A stretch of 64,000 nucleotides of DNA from assembly GCA_030295235.1 (NCBI GenBank), contig AP026164.1:992001-1056000 (forward strand), read 5' to 3'. The stretch is from Fistulifera solaris (taxonomy: Eukaryota; Bacillariophyta; Bacillariophyceae; Naviculales; Stauroneidaceae). Under the pieces are notes generated by a model. The model worked only from the letters and a program-made list of their open reading frames with translations. It was not told where the DNA came from and did not search any database. How positions within the stretch are numbered: the first letter of the stretch is position 1; each line of letters opens with the position of its first letter. Below, piece after piece: positions 52,486-63,691 of this stretch. The position numbers and the translations under genes are program-made.

Positions 52486-53822
52486 ATGTCTACCTTTCTA
52501 TTTACTTCCGAAAGTGTCAACGAAGGACACCCTGGTACGTTTGTAGTTTCTTTTTCACCGTCGTCGAAATTACGGTGGACAACGTTCTCCTTTCGGCGAT
52601 CGCGTGCTCCGCATTGGCGTTCTTTTTGTCATTGCTTTTCTTTGAAACAGCCTTTTTCTCATACAATTGTTACTGTTCTTTCCTTCCTTCCATTCCTGCT
52701 TATGGATCTTCATTAGACAAGTTCTGTGACCAGGTCTCCGATGCCGTCTTGGATGCTTGCATTGCCGGTGACGAGATGTCTCGTGTTGCCTGTGAGACCT
52801 GCTGCAAGACCGGAATGGTCATGATCTTTGGTGAAATCACTACTTCCTCGACTGTCAACTACGAACAAGTTATCCGCGATGCCATCAAGGATATCGGATA
52901 CGATGATCCGGCCAAGGGCTTTGATTACAAGACCTGCAACGTCATTGTTGCCATTGAGGAACAGTCGCCCGACATTGCCCAGTCCGTTGATGCCGTCAAG
53001 CCCGAGGATATTGGTGCCGGTGATCAGGGTATCATGTTCGGTTACGCCACGGATGAGACCCCGGAACTCATGCCCTTGACGCACGTCTTGGCCACCCAAA
53101 TCGGCGCCAAACTCACGGAGGTGCGCAAGAACGGAACCTGCGACTGGGTCCGCCCCGACGGAAAGACCCAAGTCACCTGCGAATACAAGTTGGTCGACGG
53201 TGTCCCCGTTCCCCAGCGTGTCCACACGATTGTCATCTCCACGCAGCATTCGGAAGATGTCACCAACGATCAGATCAAGGCCGACTTGATGGAACACGTC
53301 ATCAAACCCGTCGTCCCCGAAAAGTACTTGGATGACAACACTATCTACCACTTGAACCCCTCGGGCCGATTCGTCATCGGAGGACCTCACGGAGATGCCG
53401 GTTTGACGGGCCGAAAGATCATTATTGACACCTACGGTGGTTGGGGAGCACACGGTGGTGGTGCTTTCTCTGGAAAGGACACCACTAAGGTCGATCGTTC
53501 GGCCGCGTACGCCGCTCGTTGGGTCGCCAAATCCCTCGTTCACGCCAAATTGTGCAAACGTGCCTTGGTGCAATTGAGTTACGCCATTGGTGTCCCTTAC
53601 CCCTTGTCCATCTTCGTTGACTCGTACGGAACGGTCAAGGAAGGCATGACCGATGCCGACTTGACGGAAGTCATCAAGAAGAACTTTGACTTGCGACCGG
53701 GATGTATCATTCGCGATTTGAACTTGCGTCGCCCCTTTATGCGCAAAACGGCCGCCTACGGACACTTTGGACGAGATGACCCTGATTTCACATGGGAACA
53801 GCCCAAGGACTTGAACCTTTAA
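52486..53822 (+). CDS. SAMS: S-adenosylmethionine synthetase
   Basis: Makes S-adenosylmethionine from Met and ATP. The N terminus [16 protein letters not shown] is joined by a 182 bp intron (52535-52716) to [14 protein letters not shown], giving the conserved GHPDK motif. [15 protein letters not shown], the Gly-rich loop [15 protein letters not shown] and [10 protein letters not shown] are intact. Exons are 52486-52534 and 52717-53822, 384 residues, normal length. Codons are strongly C/G-ending, as in highly expressed genes. An in-frame ATG at 52417 would add 23 hydrophobic residues; the canonical start is preferred. The long antisense frame opposite is a by-product of codon bias. Confidence 0.97.
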
Positions 53823-54023
53823 GTTTGCAATCATATAGTCGAACCATTATTATAATTACTACTGCTGTTTCGGCGAACTAGTATTGCTGTTAAAAAAGTA
53901 GCGTCGTAACAAAGGCTCGTACGGAGTACGTAGTATTTCAGATAGGAAATTGCTGGGACTCATCAACAATTTGCGATGTTGTAAGTGACGCCTGTTGTGC
54001 TTAATACTATTTACAGACTTCTT
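53823..54023. other. Convergent 3' intergenic region
   Basis: About 200 bp between two convergent genes; nothing distinctive. Confidence 0.5.
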
Positions 54024-54536
54024 TCAATCACTGCTGACACTATCCAGCGGAATAAACGGATCACTCGGAGCTTGTAAAACAGCTGCCAGAGCTAACGCAA
54101 TCGCCCCAAACGCCAGTGCAAACAATATGTACGCAGTAATCAATGAGTCTGTACCCAACACTTGTTTTCCCCGGGAGCTCTTTGGTTGATTGTCTTCTCC
54201 AATCGTAAAAACGACACTGTCTGATCCAGTACCGAAGCTATCACCGACCGCAATGCGTCGCCAAAACTCCACAGTCGCGACGGCAAAGGGAAAGATACCC
54301 GCCAAAAAGACCAAGGTAGTTGTTGTCTTATCCAGTGCTTCGACTGGTGGTGGCTCTACGACAGAAGATTGCGGTACTGTAGCAAGAGCTTCGACCAAAA
54401 GATATTGACATGTGGATGCTGTCGCGCACGCTGTAGTGACGGCATGGTGAACGATGGGTTGAAACGAACACACCGAGTCGGTCCCAAGCACGAAAGCTGC
54501 TGTGATCACGAATGGTGCTTTCGCACTCCTCATCAT
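54024..54536 (-). CDS. Plastid membrane protein of unknown function
   Basis: 170 residues from ATG 54534-54536 (the longer frame has TTG). A signal peptide (MMRSAKAPFVITAAFVLG) runs to VCS with FQP at the cut site, an ASAFAP-like plastid signal. The mature part has two membrane helices (TLVFLAGIFPFAVATVEF and AYILFALAFGAIALALAAVL) separated by a hydrophilic loop (RRIAVGDSFGTGSDSV, TIGEDNQPKSSRGK). No family recognised; a thylakoid or envelope protein is likely. It converges with the S-adenosylmethionine synthetase gene. Confidence 0.75.
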   Translation of the reverse strand: MMRSAKAPFVITAAFVLGTDSVCSFQPIVHHAVTTACATASTCQYLLVEALATVPQSSVVEPPPVEALDKTTTTLVFLAGIFPFAVATVEFWRRIAVGDSFGTGSDSVVFTIGEDNQPKSSRGKQVLGTDSLITAYILFALAFGAIALALAAVLQAPSDPFIPLDSVSSD

Positions 54537-55081
54537 TATTGCGTACAAAGATAGTATAATCAGCGTACGGCCTCTTTGGACGTCTTAGGATGAATGAATT
54601 ATGATTATGGCGTGTGAAAAGATTCCAGCACGAATTAACAGGAATGACTCACTCGAAGCTCGAAGTGAGGAAAAAATAATGAGAAAAGCGAAAAAGTGGC
54701 GGACGTACGTCTCACGGACCACCGCAAACGAGTTCTTTCCTTCGTTTCGTTCTGGTCATAGTGAACTGCACCAAAAGTTAGTACCGCTATGTACAGTAAA
54801 TTAGATACAAGCAACGCTCACCAGTCACCGGACAAGAAACAAAATGCGTACACGTCAGTGCCGACCGATTGATTCTTGCAGCTATTATACCAAGTACGGT
54901 ACCGGTACCAGTACCTGGTAGCCGGACACATTCAACCGGAACGCACGGATGCAGCCGACCCGAGGAGTTTTTTTGTTTTGTTTTTGAACCATCATCTTGC
55001 TCCATCCATCGAGTTCAACATCCACTCTCCTCGTGCTTAAACATTGTTGAAGAACTTTCACTGCAAATAGAATTATAAAGG
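54537..55081. other. Divergent intergenic region
   Basis: About 545 bp with a GTACC palindrome (54893-54920). No gene supported. Confidence 0.5.
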
Positions 55082-57604
55082 ATGCGTCTGTCTAGAAACT
55101 GCTTATATTTATTGGCTTGTCTCTCGGTGAGTGAATGCTAATCTTGAGGTGCAAAAGAAGACGAAAACGGAGCTTTTTCGGAAGGAAAAAGTAAAGGTCA
55201 CAAGTCGCGGCTTTGCAACGTCTTGAACTTGATGCCGTGGTGTCTATCGTCGGCTTTGAATGTGCATGAAGTGTACGCTGGAGGAAACGAAGGCTTGCAA
55301 GGCAAATAGTGAACGTCGAAAGACCAACGGCCGAGTTTGCACCGTTGTTGAGGTTCAAATTCCGGGTGCCCAAATTCTGGTTTTCGTTTTCTGTGATAGG
55401 AATACAACGCGAATTGACTTACAATGTCCCTCTTCCTTCTCCCTTCCTCACTTTATTGTCGCTCTTGCCACTTGTAGACAACAACAAGCGCATTTGTGCC
55501 GCAACAAGGACACTTCCGACAAAATGCCGTTTTGCGCGCCGAAGTAGAAGGACCGCCCTATGTCGGCCCTGCTGTCAAACCGATCTTGGACAGCATTGAT
55601 AGTCCGGCTGACATGAAGCGCCTCGACATGCGACAACTCAAGCAGCTCGCCCATGAGCTGCGTTGGGAAACGTTAGAAGCTGTCTCCAAGACGGGTGGTC
55701 ACTTGAGTAGTAGTTTGGGAGTCAACGAGCTCACCGTCGCCTTACACTACGTCTTTGATATGCCCGAAGATGATATCATCTGGGATGTCAGTCACCAATG
55801 CTACCCTCACAAAATATTGACAGGCCGTCGCCACAGTATGCCTACTCTGCGACAAGCAGGAGGAATCTCGGGTTTCTGTAAACGCAAAGAAAGTCCTTAC
55901 GACTCGTTTGGTGCGGGTCACAGTAGTACCAGTATCAGCGCGGCACAGGGCATGAGTGTTGCGAAAAGTATGTTGGGAAAACGACGCAACAATTGCATTG
56001 CCGTCATCGGTGATGGAGCCATTACCGGAGGTATGGCTTATGAAGCCATGAACAGCGCAGGTTACTTACGCTCTCGTATGATTGTCATTCTCAATGACAA
56101 TGGACAAGTCAGTTTGCCGACTGGAACCCCCAGTGCAGGTGGTACAGTGCCAGCATCCCAGCTTTCGACCTACACTTCCAATTTGTTGGTATCAAAACCG
56201 TTCCAGAATTTCCGTGACTTTGCCAAGAGTTTCAATAAACTCCTGCCCGAGCAATTGCAAGACGTGAACAAGCGTATCGACGAGTATGCCCGTGGTATGG
56301 TGTCCGGTGGAACCTTGTTTGAAGAGTTGGGCTTTTATTACGTCGGTCCGGTCGATGGTCACGACTTGGACAACATGATCCCTATTCTGGAAAAACTAAG
56401 AGACTCCGATAGCAACAAGCCCGTTTTGTTGCACCTGAAAACAGTCAAGGGCTACGGTTATCCCCCAGCGGAACAAGCCAGTGATCGTTTACACGCGGTT
56501 GGTAAATTCAATGTGGCAACAGCTGTTCAGCAAAAAACAAAATCGATTGCGCCTACCTTCACGTCCATTTTCGCCAACGCGCTAATCGAAGCTGCCACGG
56601 AAGATCGCACGATTGTCGGTATTACAGCCGCCATGCCCGGCGGTACCGGTATGGACATTTTTGGACGTCGTTTCCCCAAGCGCACGTTCGATGTCGGTAT
56701 TGCGGAACAACACGCTGTCACGATGGCTGCTGGTATGGCCTGTGAAGGTTTAAAACCGTTTGCCTGCATTTACAGTACCTTCATGCAACGTGGTTACGAC
56801 CAGGTCGTTCACGATGTTGCAATTCAAAACCTACCGGTTCGAATGGTGCTCGATCGTGCCGGTTTTGTGGGTAACGATGGACCCACACATCATGGCTGCT
56901 ACGATCTTGCCTACCTTGGTTGCATTCCCGGTCTGGTGATCATGTCTCCTTCGGATGAAATTGAGTTAAAGAACATGGTTAAGACTCAGGCAGTAACAGA
57001 TGATGCACCAACCGTCATGCGTTACCCCCGTGGTACTGGTTACGGTGCAGAAACGTTGCGTACCCTGTTTGGGTATGAGCTCGAGAAGAACAGCGCCGGC
57101 GAGTACGAAATCCCACGCGGTCAAGTGATTCCCATCGGAAAAGGTCGCGTAGTACGCCGTTCTAGCGGCGATCGAGGTAAATCCCGCAAGGACCGTGTTG
57201 CTATCCTTTCCTTTGGTACTCGATTGCACGAAGCTCTGGTGGCTGCTCAACAAGTAGAAGAAGAAGACGAAAGCCTCGGAGTTACCGTCGCTGATGCCCG
57301 ATTTATGAAGCCTTTGGACGTCGACTTGGTTCGCGAACTCGCGGATGAACACAGTGTCTTAATTACTGTGGAAGAGGGTAGTATCGGTGGTTTTGGTGAT
57401 CACGTCTTGCACTTTTTGACTTTGGACGGACAAATGGACGAGGGCAACCTAAAATTCAGACCGATGGTGATGCCCGACGCTTACTTTGAGGCAGCCACAC
57501 AACGCGAACAATACGAAGCCGCTGGCCTGAATGCACGACACATTCGTGGCACTATTTTACGTTTGACCAAACGCATAGTTGCACCCCAGTTGCAAGATGT
57601 TTAA
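55082..57604 (+). CDS. DXS: 1-deoxy-D-xylulose-5-phosphate synthase, plastid-targeted
   Basis: First step of the plastid MEP isoprenoid pathway: pyruvate plus glyceraldehyde-3-phosphate to DXP, thiamine-diphosphate dependent. Exon 1 (55082-55126) encodes the signal peptide MRLSRNCLYLLACLS. The 351 bp intron ends CTTGTAG at 55477, and exon 2 resumes TTTSAFVPQQG, giving a classic diatom TSAFVP plastid motif across the splice. The TPP site GDGAITGG...NDN (about residue 192), HLSSSLGVNELTVALHYVF, FDVGIAEQHAVTMAAG, GNDGPTHHG and GSIGGFGDHV are intact. The precursor is about 723 residues. The intron is long for this genome, but no internal coding exon is evident. Phytoene synthase in this window acts later in the same carotenoid supply line. 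Confidence 0.96.
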
Positions 57605-57785
57605 GTCACCCCATGAGCAATTCCCGATAGAAAGCTCAGCTAGTTGAACGGATGGCCGATCTAATGCCATTATACGCCCATTTAAATTTCTAAACACATA
57701 TGTTGACGTATGCTAAGGCTCGTCGTTTGACTTCTCTTGTCTGCTAGCGACAAGTCGGATCTCGGATAACTGCGCCAAAATCGGA

Positions 57786-57824
57786 TGACGTACATATGAC
57801 GTCAGCAGTTTTCGACTTGCGTCA
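57786..57824. promoter_or_regulatory. Cluster of CO2/cAMP-response-type elements upstream of GcvT
   Basis: TGACGT at 57786-57791, the palindrome TGACGTCA at 57797-57804, and GCGTCA (reverse of TGACGC) at 57819-57824, within 39 bp and about 160 bp before the GcvT start. These are the three element types (TGACGT, ACGTCA, TGACGC) described for the CO2-responsive carbonic-anhydrase promoter of Phaeodactylum. Confidence 0.55.
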
Positions 57825-57982
57825 TCTCGCACAAAATCCATACAAAATCTTTCAACCGGATCGAAAGCACAAAACGCTAAATAATAATAACAACGAGGTA
57901 TTGGGTGTTTGATTCGGTCATTTCATTCGTTCTACTTTACTTTAATTATCTCTTTCTATCGTCAACTTTATCGTCAGTGATA

Positions 57983-59339
57983 ATGTTGCTATCTTCCAAG
58001 AGCGCTAAGGTGATCAATGGTGCTTATCAGCGAAAGGGGCGTCACTTGGCAACTTCGACCAATTTGGTCAAAACGGCTTTGAATGGATTGCACAAGGAGC
58101 TTGGGGGAGATATGGTACCTTTCGCCGGATACGAACTTCCTGTCCTTTACAAAGGAGAAGGAGTCATGAAGGAGCATTTGTGGTGCCGATCGGAAGGCAA
58201 GGCGAGTCTTTTGATGTTTCTCACATGGGACAGGTACGTTTCTGTAGAATTGTGCTTCGTGTCATTTTTCTCGGATGACATTCTCTCTCACCAGCAGCAT
58301 TTGCATAGATTCGTTGGCACGGAAAGGATCGTGTGGCATTCCTAGAGCGCATCGTTGTTGGTGATATTGCCGGACTGGCACCCGGTAGTGGATGCCTATC
58401 GCTCGTTACGAACGAAAAGGGTGGCATCATCGACGACACTGTCATCACAAATGCCGGAGATTATATTTACATGGTGGTGAACGGGGCCACGAAATTCGGT
58501 GATATGAAGCACTTCGAGAAGCAAATGAAGGAATTTGGCGGGGATGTTACTATGGAGTATTTAGAAGATTCTATGCAACTCCTAGCCGTTCAGGGTCCCG
58601 GCGCCGCAGCTGCTGTTTCAAACCTACTTCCTTCCACGGTAGACCTCTCCAAAATGTCGTTCATGACAGGACTCGATACAACCTTAGATGGAGTTCATGG
58701 CTGTCGTGTTACGAGGTAAGTTCCAAGGAATGTTAAGTGTCACGAAAGAATCTACTTTTCTCACGGATCACGACTGAAAGATGCGGCTACACGGGCGAAG
58801 ATGGTTTTGAAATCGCCATGCCGGCAGATTATGCTGTCTCTATAGCGCAGAAATTGTTGGAAGACGCAACAGTCAAACCCACTGGTCTAGGTGCACGTGA
58901 TTCTCTTCGTTTGGAAGCTGGTTTATGCTTGTACGGACACGATTTGGATGAAACGATCAACCCGGTAGAGGGAGGCTTGGCCTGGACAATGGGTGGACCC
59001 AAATCCCGTCGTCGACTGGAAAAGGGCTTTCTTGGTGCTGAACACATTTTGACTCCGGAAGGAAAGTTGAAGGACGTGGCGCAAAAGCGCGTCGGTATTA
59101 TAGGGATGAAGGCACCGGCCCGTGAACACACGGAAATATACAGCGGGGACACCAAAATCGGCCACGTTACATCAGGAACATTCTCACCTTGCCTCAAAAA
59201 GCCGATTGCCATGGGTTATGTGACAACAGAGTTTGCCAAAGTCGGCACGGAAATCCAATTAAAGATTCGCGACAAGATGCAAAACGCCGTCGTGACGAAA
59301 ATGCCATTCGTGGAGACAAAGTATTTCAAAGGAGCTTAA
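57983..59339 (+). CDS. GCVT: Glycine cleavage system T protein (aminomethyltransferase), one frame break
   Basis: Mitochondrial T subunit of glycine decarboxylase: transfers the methylene unit to tetrahydrofolate and releases ammonia; essential in photorespiration. The N terminus is basic (SSKSAKVINGAYQRKGRHLATS), like a mitochondrial leader. Family motifs: GDMVPFAGYELPVLY, DVSHMGQ, a DSMQLLAVQGP segment, RCGYTGEDGFEI, LGARDSLRLEAGLCLYGHDL and TSGTFSPCLKKPIAMGYV. Exons are 57983-58233, 58309-58715 and 58781-59339; introns are 75 and 65 bp. The frame is lost at TTTT 58209-58212; one extra T restores LFDVSHMG. Corrected, the model is 405 residues. Confidence 0.95.
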
Positions 59340-60387
59340 TCAACATTTATCGGTTTTGTCGCTTTACAATCGTCTTTATGTATCTGCGCAGAAAAAAGCT
59401 ACGTCCTGATATGGATTACTGTACTGATCTCCACTCTAGTGTTTGATGAAATTGCAAGATGAAGACGAAGCACGAGATGTTCTTATCGAGCCAAACTATT
59501 TTACCTCTAACAAGAGAACAACAAGAGTAGAAACTTGGTTTTCAGTTCCTGCATATTGGTAGAAAACAGTTCCTATGAGCAGAATACTGAGTTTCGTGCA
59601 CTCCATCGATCACCCATTTTTTAGTTCTGGGACCCAGATGCAGTTGATTTGATCTAAACCACTTCCGTTGTAAGAATCCCTCTAGAAGAATCATAAACCG
59701 ATGTATTGATTGTCGAGTTGGACCAATACATAGTAATAAATTGCACTTGACGTCTTTAGTCAAGAGATGCCTTGGCCAAGTGATCTAATCAAACCTAAAA
59801 CCCATTCTCAGACTCGGGAATGTAACCAGTCTCCAGACGCAGGCGGCATTCGGCGAGGTCTTGTGCACGTTTTGAAAAAAGTCACTCTGAGAGGAGAACC
59901 GCTGGCCAATAGAATTCATGAAATCTTCAAAAATGCCGAAGTTGATTTGAGAAGCGAGAAAGTGCATTGTGCAAAGGGTGCACTCAAGAAGCTACAGTGC
60001 AATATGAATTTGATCCAGAACTGTATAGTGAGTTGAAAAGATTGTAGTGGATAGACACTCGTTCTTATTGTACACTCCGTATTTCTCAAGGGTGTTCTTC
60101 CTATTGGGCGTTCGCCTTCTCCTCGTTGCTCGCCCCAAACTTACAAGGGAAACGAAAACACCAACAAACGAAACACTCGCGATGTTTTTGAGCTTGGTAC
60201 GAAGTCCGCCATTTCAACTTTTCTTTGTACCTAATAACAATATTGCCGCAAAGTTTATCCACATACTCGCAACAAGACGGAAACCAACCTACTGATTCTT
60301 TTGATCTTTCAAAAGATCGGCTCAACCTTGGGATTATATCACCCGTTTCCCAGCGAAACATCCCGTTTAACGTCGCCGTGAAAAACA
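59340..60387. other. Intergenic region
   Basis: About 1 kb between GcvT and the ammonium transporter, AT-rich. A 60-90 codon opening near 59770-60036 has no recognisable family and no supporting signals. Confidence 0.45.
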
Positions 60388-62252
60388 ATGAAGTCCAGTG
60401 TCTATACAGATTGCGAAGATCTGCTAGGAATCGATGCGGAGGTGAAGGATCTGCTGAAATGCGTCAGTTCATCAATTAATTCAGTACCAGCAGGTGCCGT
60501 TAATTTCTCTCGTAGCGTTCTTTTGGTGATATCGGCAGCGCTGGTCTTTTTTTATGCAAGCGGGCTTTGCTATGTAAGTTGAATTCCATCTATCGCTTAT
60601 TCTCTTTTTTTATTGTTTTCCTCATAATCTGTTATTTCATTAGGGTTTGTGCGGGTAAGTCGGGAAGCGTCAGAAAGGATCCATCGCTTTCCGATTTCGT
60701 TTTCTCATGAAGCGATTTCTTTTGTATGTCCTTTCGTTTCGTGTGTTCCTTTTCTCATTCTCCCGTATTTTCTTCTAGGTGCCGTTCGTAAAAAGAATGT
60801 CCAGAACACAATGTTAAAGAATCTATTGGACGCATGCGGGGCCGTTATTGCGTACTTTGTAGTCGGTTTTGCGTTTTCGTTTGGGGGCATGGATCCGGAA
60901 TCGACTCGTACTGACTTTATTGGGAAGGAGAACTTCTTTTTGATGGGGGTTGAAGATTACGCATTTTGGTTGTTCCAATATGCCTTCAGCGCGGCATCAG
61001 CTACAATCGTTGCGGGCGCACTAGCCGAGCGTTGTCAAATGGCGGCTTATTTGTGTTACTCTCTCATGTTGACCGGTTGGGTATATCCTATCATTGTACA
61101 CGCAATATGGAATGTAAATGGGTTTCTATCTGCCATGCACAGTGATCCACTGTTTGGAGTGGGAATGATTGATTTTGCAGGCTCTGGCGTGGTGCACGTA
61201 ACTGGTGGTTTGACGGCACTTTTCGCTACAGCGATTTTAGGTCCTCGTCGAGGTCGTTTTCACGACGACTCGGGAAGAAAACTTGACACGCCGAAGCCTA
61301 TCCAAGGATCCTCCGTTGCTCTTCAGGTAAGTTGAAAAGAGTACCAGCTCGGTTGGAGAGTATCGATTCAATTGATTATTGCTCAACTCTCTTTTGTCAA
61401 AGATGCTCGGCACTTTTATTCTTTGGTTCGGTTGGTATGGATTCAATTGTGGATCCGCCTTGCTGGTTATAAATGAGTATACTGGGTCTATCGTGGCTCT
61501 AGCGGCGGTCAACACAACCATGTCAGCTGGAGTGGCCGGTATAACTGCCCTTTTGTGAATTTGTGGTATTTGGAGCGCACTACCGGAGAACCATTTTTGA
61601 TTTGACGTACGCTATGAATGGGGCTCTTTCCGGATTGGTTGCCGTCACAGCTGGATGTGGTGTCATCGAGCCGTGGGCTGCCGTGACGACTGGATTTGTC
61701 GCTGGTCTCATATACATGGTAGGCAGTCGGGGATTAATTATGGTGCGCTTGGACGATGCAGTGGATGCCATTCCCGTGCACTTGATGAATGGAGTCTGGG
61801 GCTGTACTGCCGTTGGTTTGTGGGCTTCTCCGACTCGCATTAGCCGATATTTCGGACGAGCACCCCATCCGGGATGGTTCTACGCCATCCGAGATGGTAA
61901 TCCAGGTGACATGCGCCTGTTGGGCGCGCAATTGGTAGGTTTACTCTTTATCATCGGCTGGGTCATGTCTATCATGGTTCCTTTTTTCATTTGGTTGGAC
62001 TGGAAAGGTTGGTTTCGTTCTGATCCGCTGGAGGAGATAGTTGGTTTGGACACTAGCTATCACGGTGGACTGGCTCTTTTGAACTCCTACCAGGACACCG
62101 TTCAACCCGAATACATTACAGCCTTTAAGAAACAACGAGAGGAAGGAAATCTGAGACGCCGTAACAATCGCGGGGTAGGTCATGTGGGTACAGCTGGCGA
62201 TTCCGAAGTTTATGAAGAGTCGGGGCATGGTGTAACCGAAGATGCCTGCTAA
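60388..62252 (+). CDS. AMT1: Ammonium transporter of the AMT1 type (three frame breaks, 11-nt micro-exon)
   Basis: Plasma-membrane ammonium channel with about 11 helices. After a hydrophilic lead (MKSSVYTDCEDLLGIDAEV), the family core reads LVFFMQAGFAMVCAGAVRKKN, VGFAFSFGG, FLMGVEDYAFWLFQYAFSAASATIVAGALAERC, WVYPIIVHAIW, GSGVVHVTGG, LGTFILWFGWYGFNCGS, NTTMSAGVAG and MNGALSGLVAVTAGCGV. The tail is charged. Exons are 60388-60573, 60644-60654 (11 nt), 60779-61326 and 61403-62252; introns are 70, 124 and 76 bp. Frame breaks: seven T's 60547-60553 (one long), TTTT 61551-61554 and TTTTT 61594-61598 (each one short). The corrected model closes at 531 residues. Confidence 0.93.
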
Positions 62253-62743
62253 ATTTTCGCATCCGCGTTGATGCCACAAATATTTTTACGTTCAGTCAGT
62301 TTTTGTTGAAGAGATAAAATAAATATACTTTAGCACAGGATTTGTAAAGAGATTGATTACGGAGTTAAACTAGGGATAATTACTTAGGGTCAGACACTAA
62401 CCTTAAACGACCTTGGCTGTTTTGTTGTCTGTTACTGTAAGGCTTACGTCGAGATTACGTCCGCTGGTGTGTCATGTACAGAATACGTAGTACCAGGTAC
62501 CGGAGTACCTGACATCAAGTAGCCGACGTGGCAAAAATGAGAGACTTGAGCAGAAACGAAACAGGAACATTCGAGCGTTCTTTTTGTCGCGCAGAACTCT
62601 TTCATTCTTTTCCTTGTCATGCAATTGCCACGAAGGGAAAGAAGACCCTCGTTCAATTAATTCGCAAATCGTTCCGTGGTGCTTGAAATAAGCATATTGC
62701 GTGAACTTGAGGATATTGTCATCGTGAAAGCGAAGAAACGGTC
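62253..62743. other. Intergenic region
   Basis: About 490 bp with a GTACC-rich palindrome (62481-62510). No gene supported. Confidence 0.5.
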
Positions 62744-63034
62744 ATGGCATTGCAAAGATTGCTCTCATTTATCTTGTGGCTCGGTTTTCTGGTAGTCTCT
62801 GGTCGTGCATTTCTTGTACCAGCAAGATCCGCTACCTCTTTGACCCTGCATCTTCATCCTGATCAAGCTGCGGATCTTGAAGCATGTGCCTACGACCTCT
62901 TGAAAGAAGCTCAAGCTCGGCAAGCCAAAGAACGCAAAGCAAATGAAGACATGCAGAAAAGTATCGCTGTCAAAGACCGCAAAATTTCGTTTGTTCAGCG
63001 TATCTGGGGAGCTTGTACCAGGTTGAAGCCATAA
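62744..63034 (+). CDS. Small plastid-targeted protein of unknown function
   Basis: 96 residues. A strong signal peptide (MALQRLLSFILWLGFLVVSG) ends with RAFLVPARS, a classic ASAFAP-like plastid site with F at +1. The short mature part (about 70 residues) is helical and charged (LKEAQARQAKERKANEDMQKS) and ends in a basic segment. No family recognised. Confidence 0.65.
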   Translation: MALQRLLSFILWLGFLVVSGRAFLVPARSATSLTLHLHPDQAADLEACAYDLLKEAQARQAKERKANEDMQKSIAVKDRKISFVQRIWGACTRLKP

Positions 63035-63691
63035 TCTGTTATATACTTGTTCTCTCACTGACGTAAGAATACCTTGCAAAACAAGAAACACCACATTTTC
63101 TTCCCGGTACGCAAATCATGTCTGGCTGATCTCAAAAGACCCAACCAGAAGGCCATTGACTCACACAACAAAAACTCAGAGGTCTTCGAACTGCTTAGAA
63201 GTTAATCCATTGTATTAGATATATTACAAGAGCCATGCCCTTTCTCATCCCTAGTTGAAACCATATCGATGGGACTGGGCAACCTTCGTGCCTTTTGAGA
63301 GAATAGCATATCGTTTCGATGAGAGAGACGACATTTACTAGACTTTGCTGCCATGCTGGACGCGCTGTGTAACAACGCTGCGGCCGACACGTCCCGATCC
63401 GCCTCGACCAGAATCAAGAAGATAAACGACTTCCGCAACACAAGGTACCAGCATTTCGATTAGTGCAGAAGTGATTTCCATTCCACGAGAGCGTTGTCCT
63501 CCCTGTCTGTATTCAACTGTTTTTGAAAATTTGGGATCTTCCTGACTTGATGCAGAATAACAAAAGTCCCGATTTCAAGAGACGACTTCCACATGGCTGT
63601 TGATACGAAAAAGAATCGCTGGATTGTCAGTTGCGAGTATTGTGAGTCCTTCCGAGTCACAATACAGCTGTTCCTCCATTTGTACACCGTG
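63035..63691. other. Intergenic region
   Basis: About 650 bp without a supported gene between the small plastid gene and the end of the histidine phosphatase gene. Confidence 0.45.

Noticed and set aside
52713-53834. 373-codon antisense frame opposite S-adenosylmethionine synthetase
   Set aside because: A shadow of strong C/G-ending codon use in the real gene; no family features.
55127-55477. Coding exon inside the long DXS intron
   Set aside because: Short frames there lack conserved DXS sequence, and the direct join 55126/55478 gives a perfect plastid presequence.
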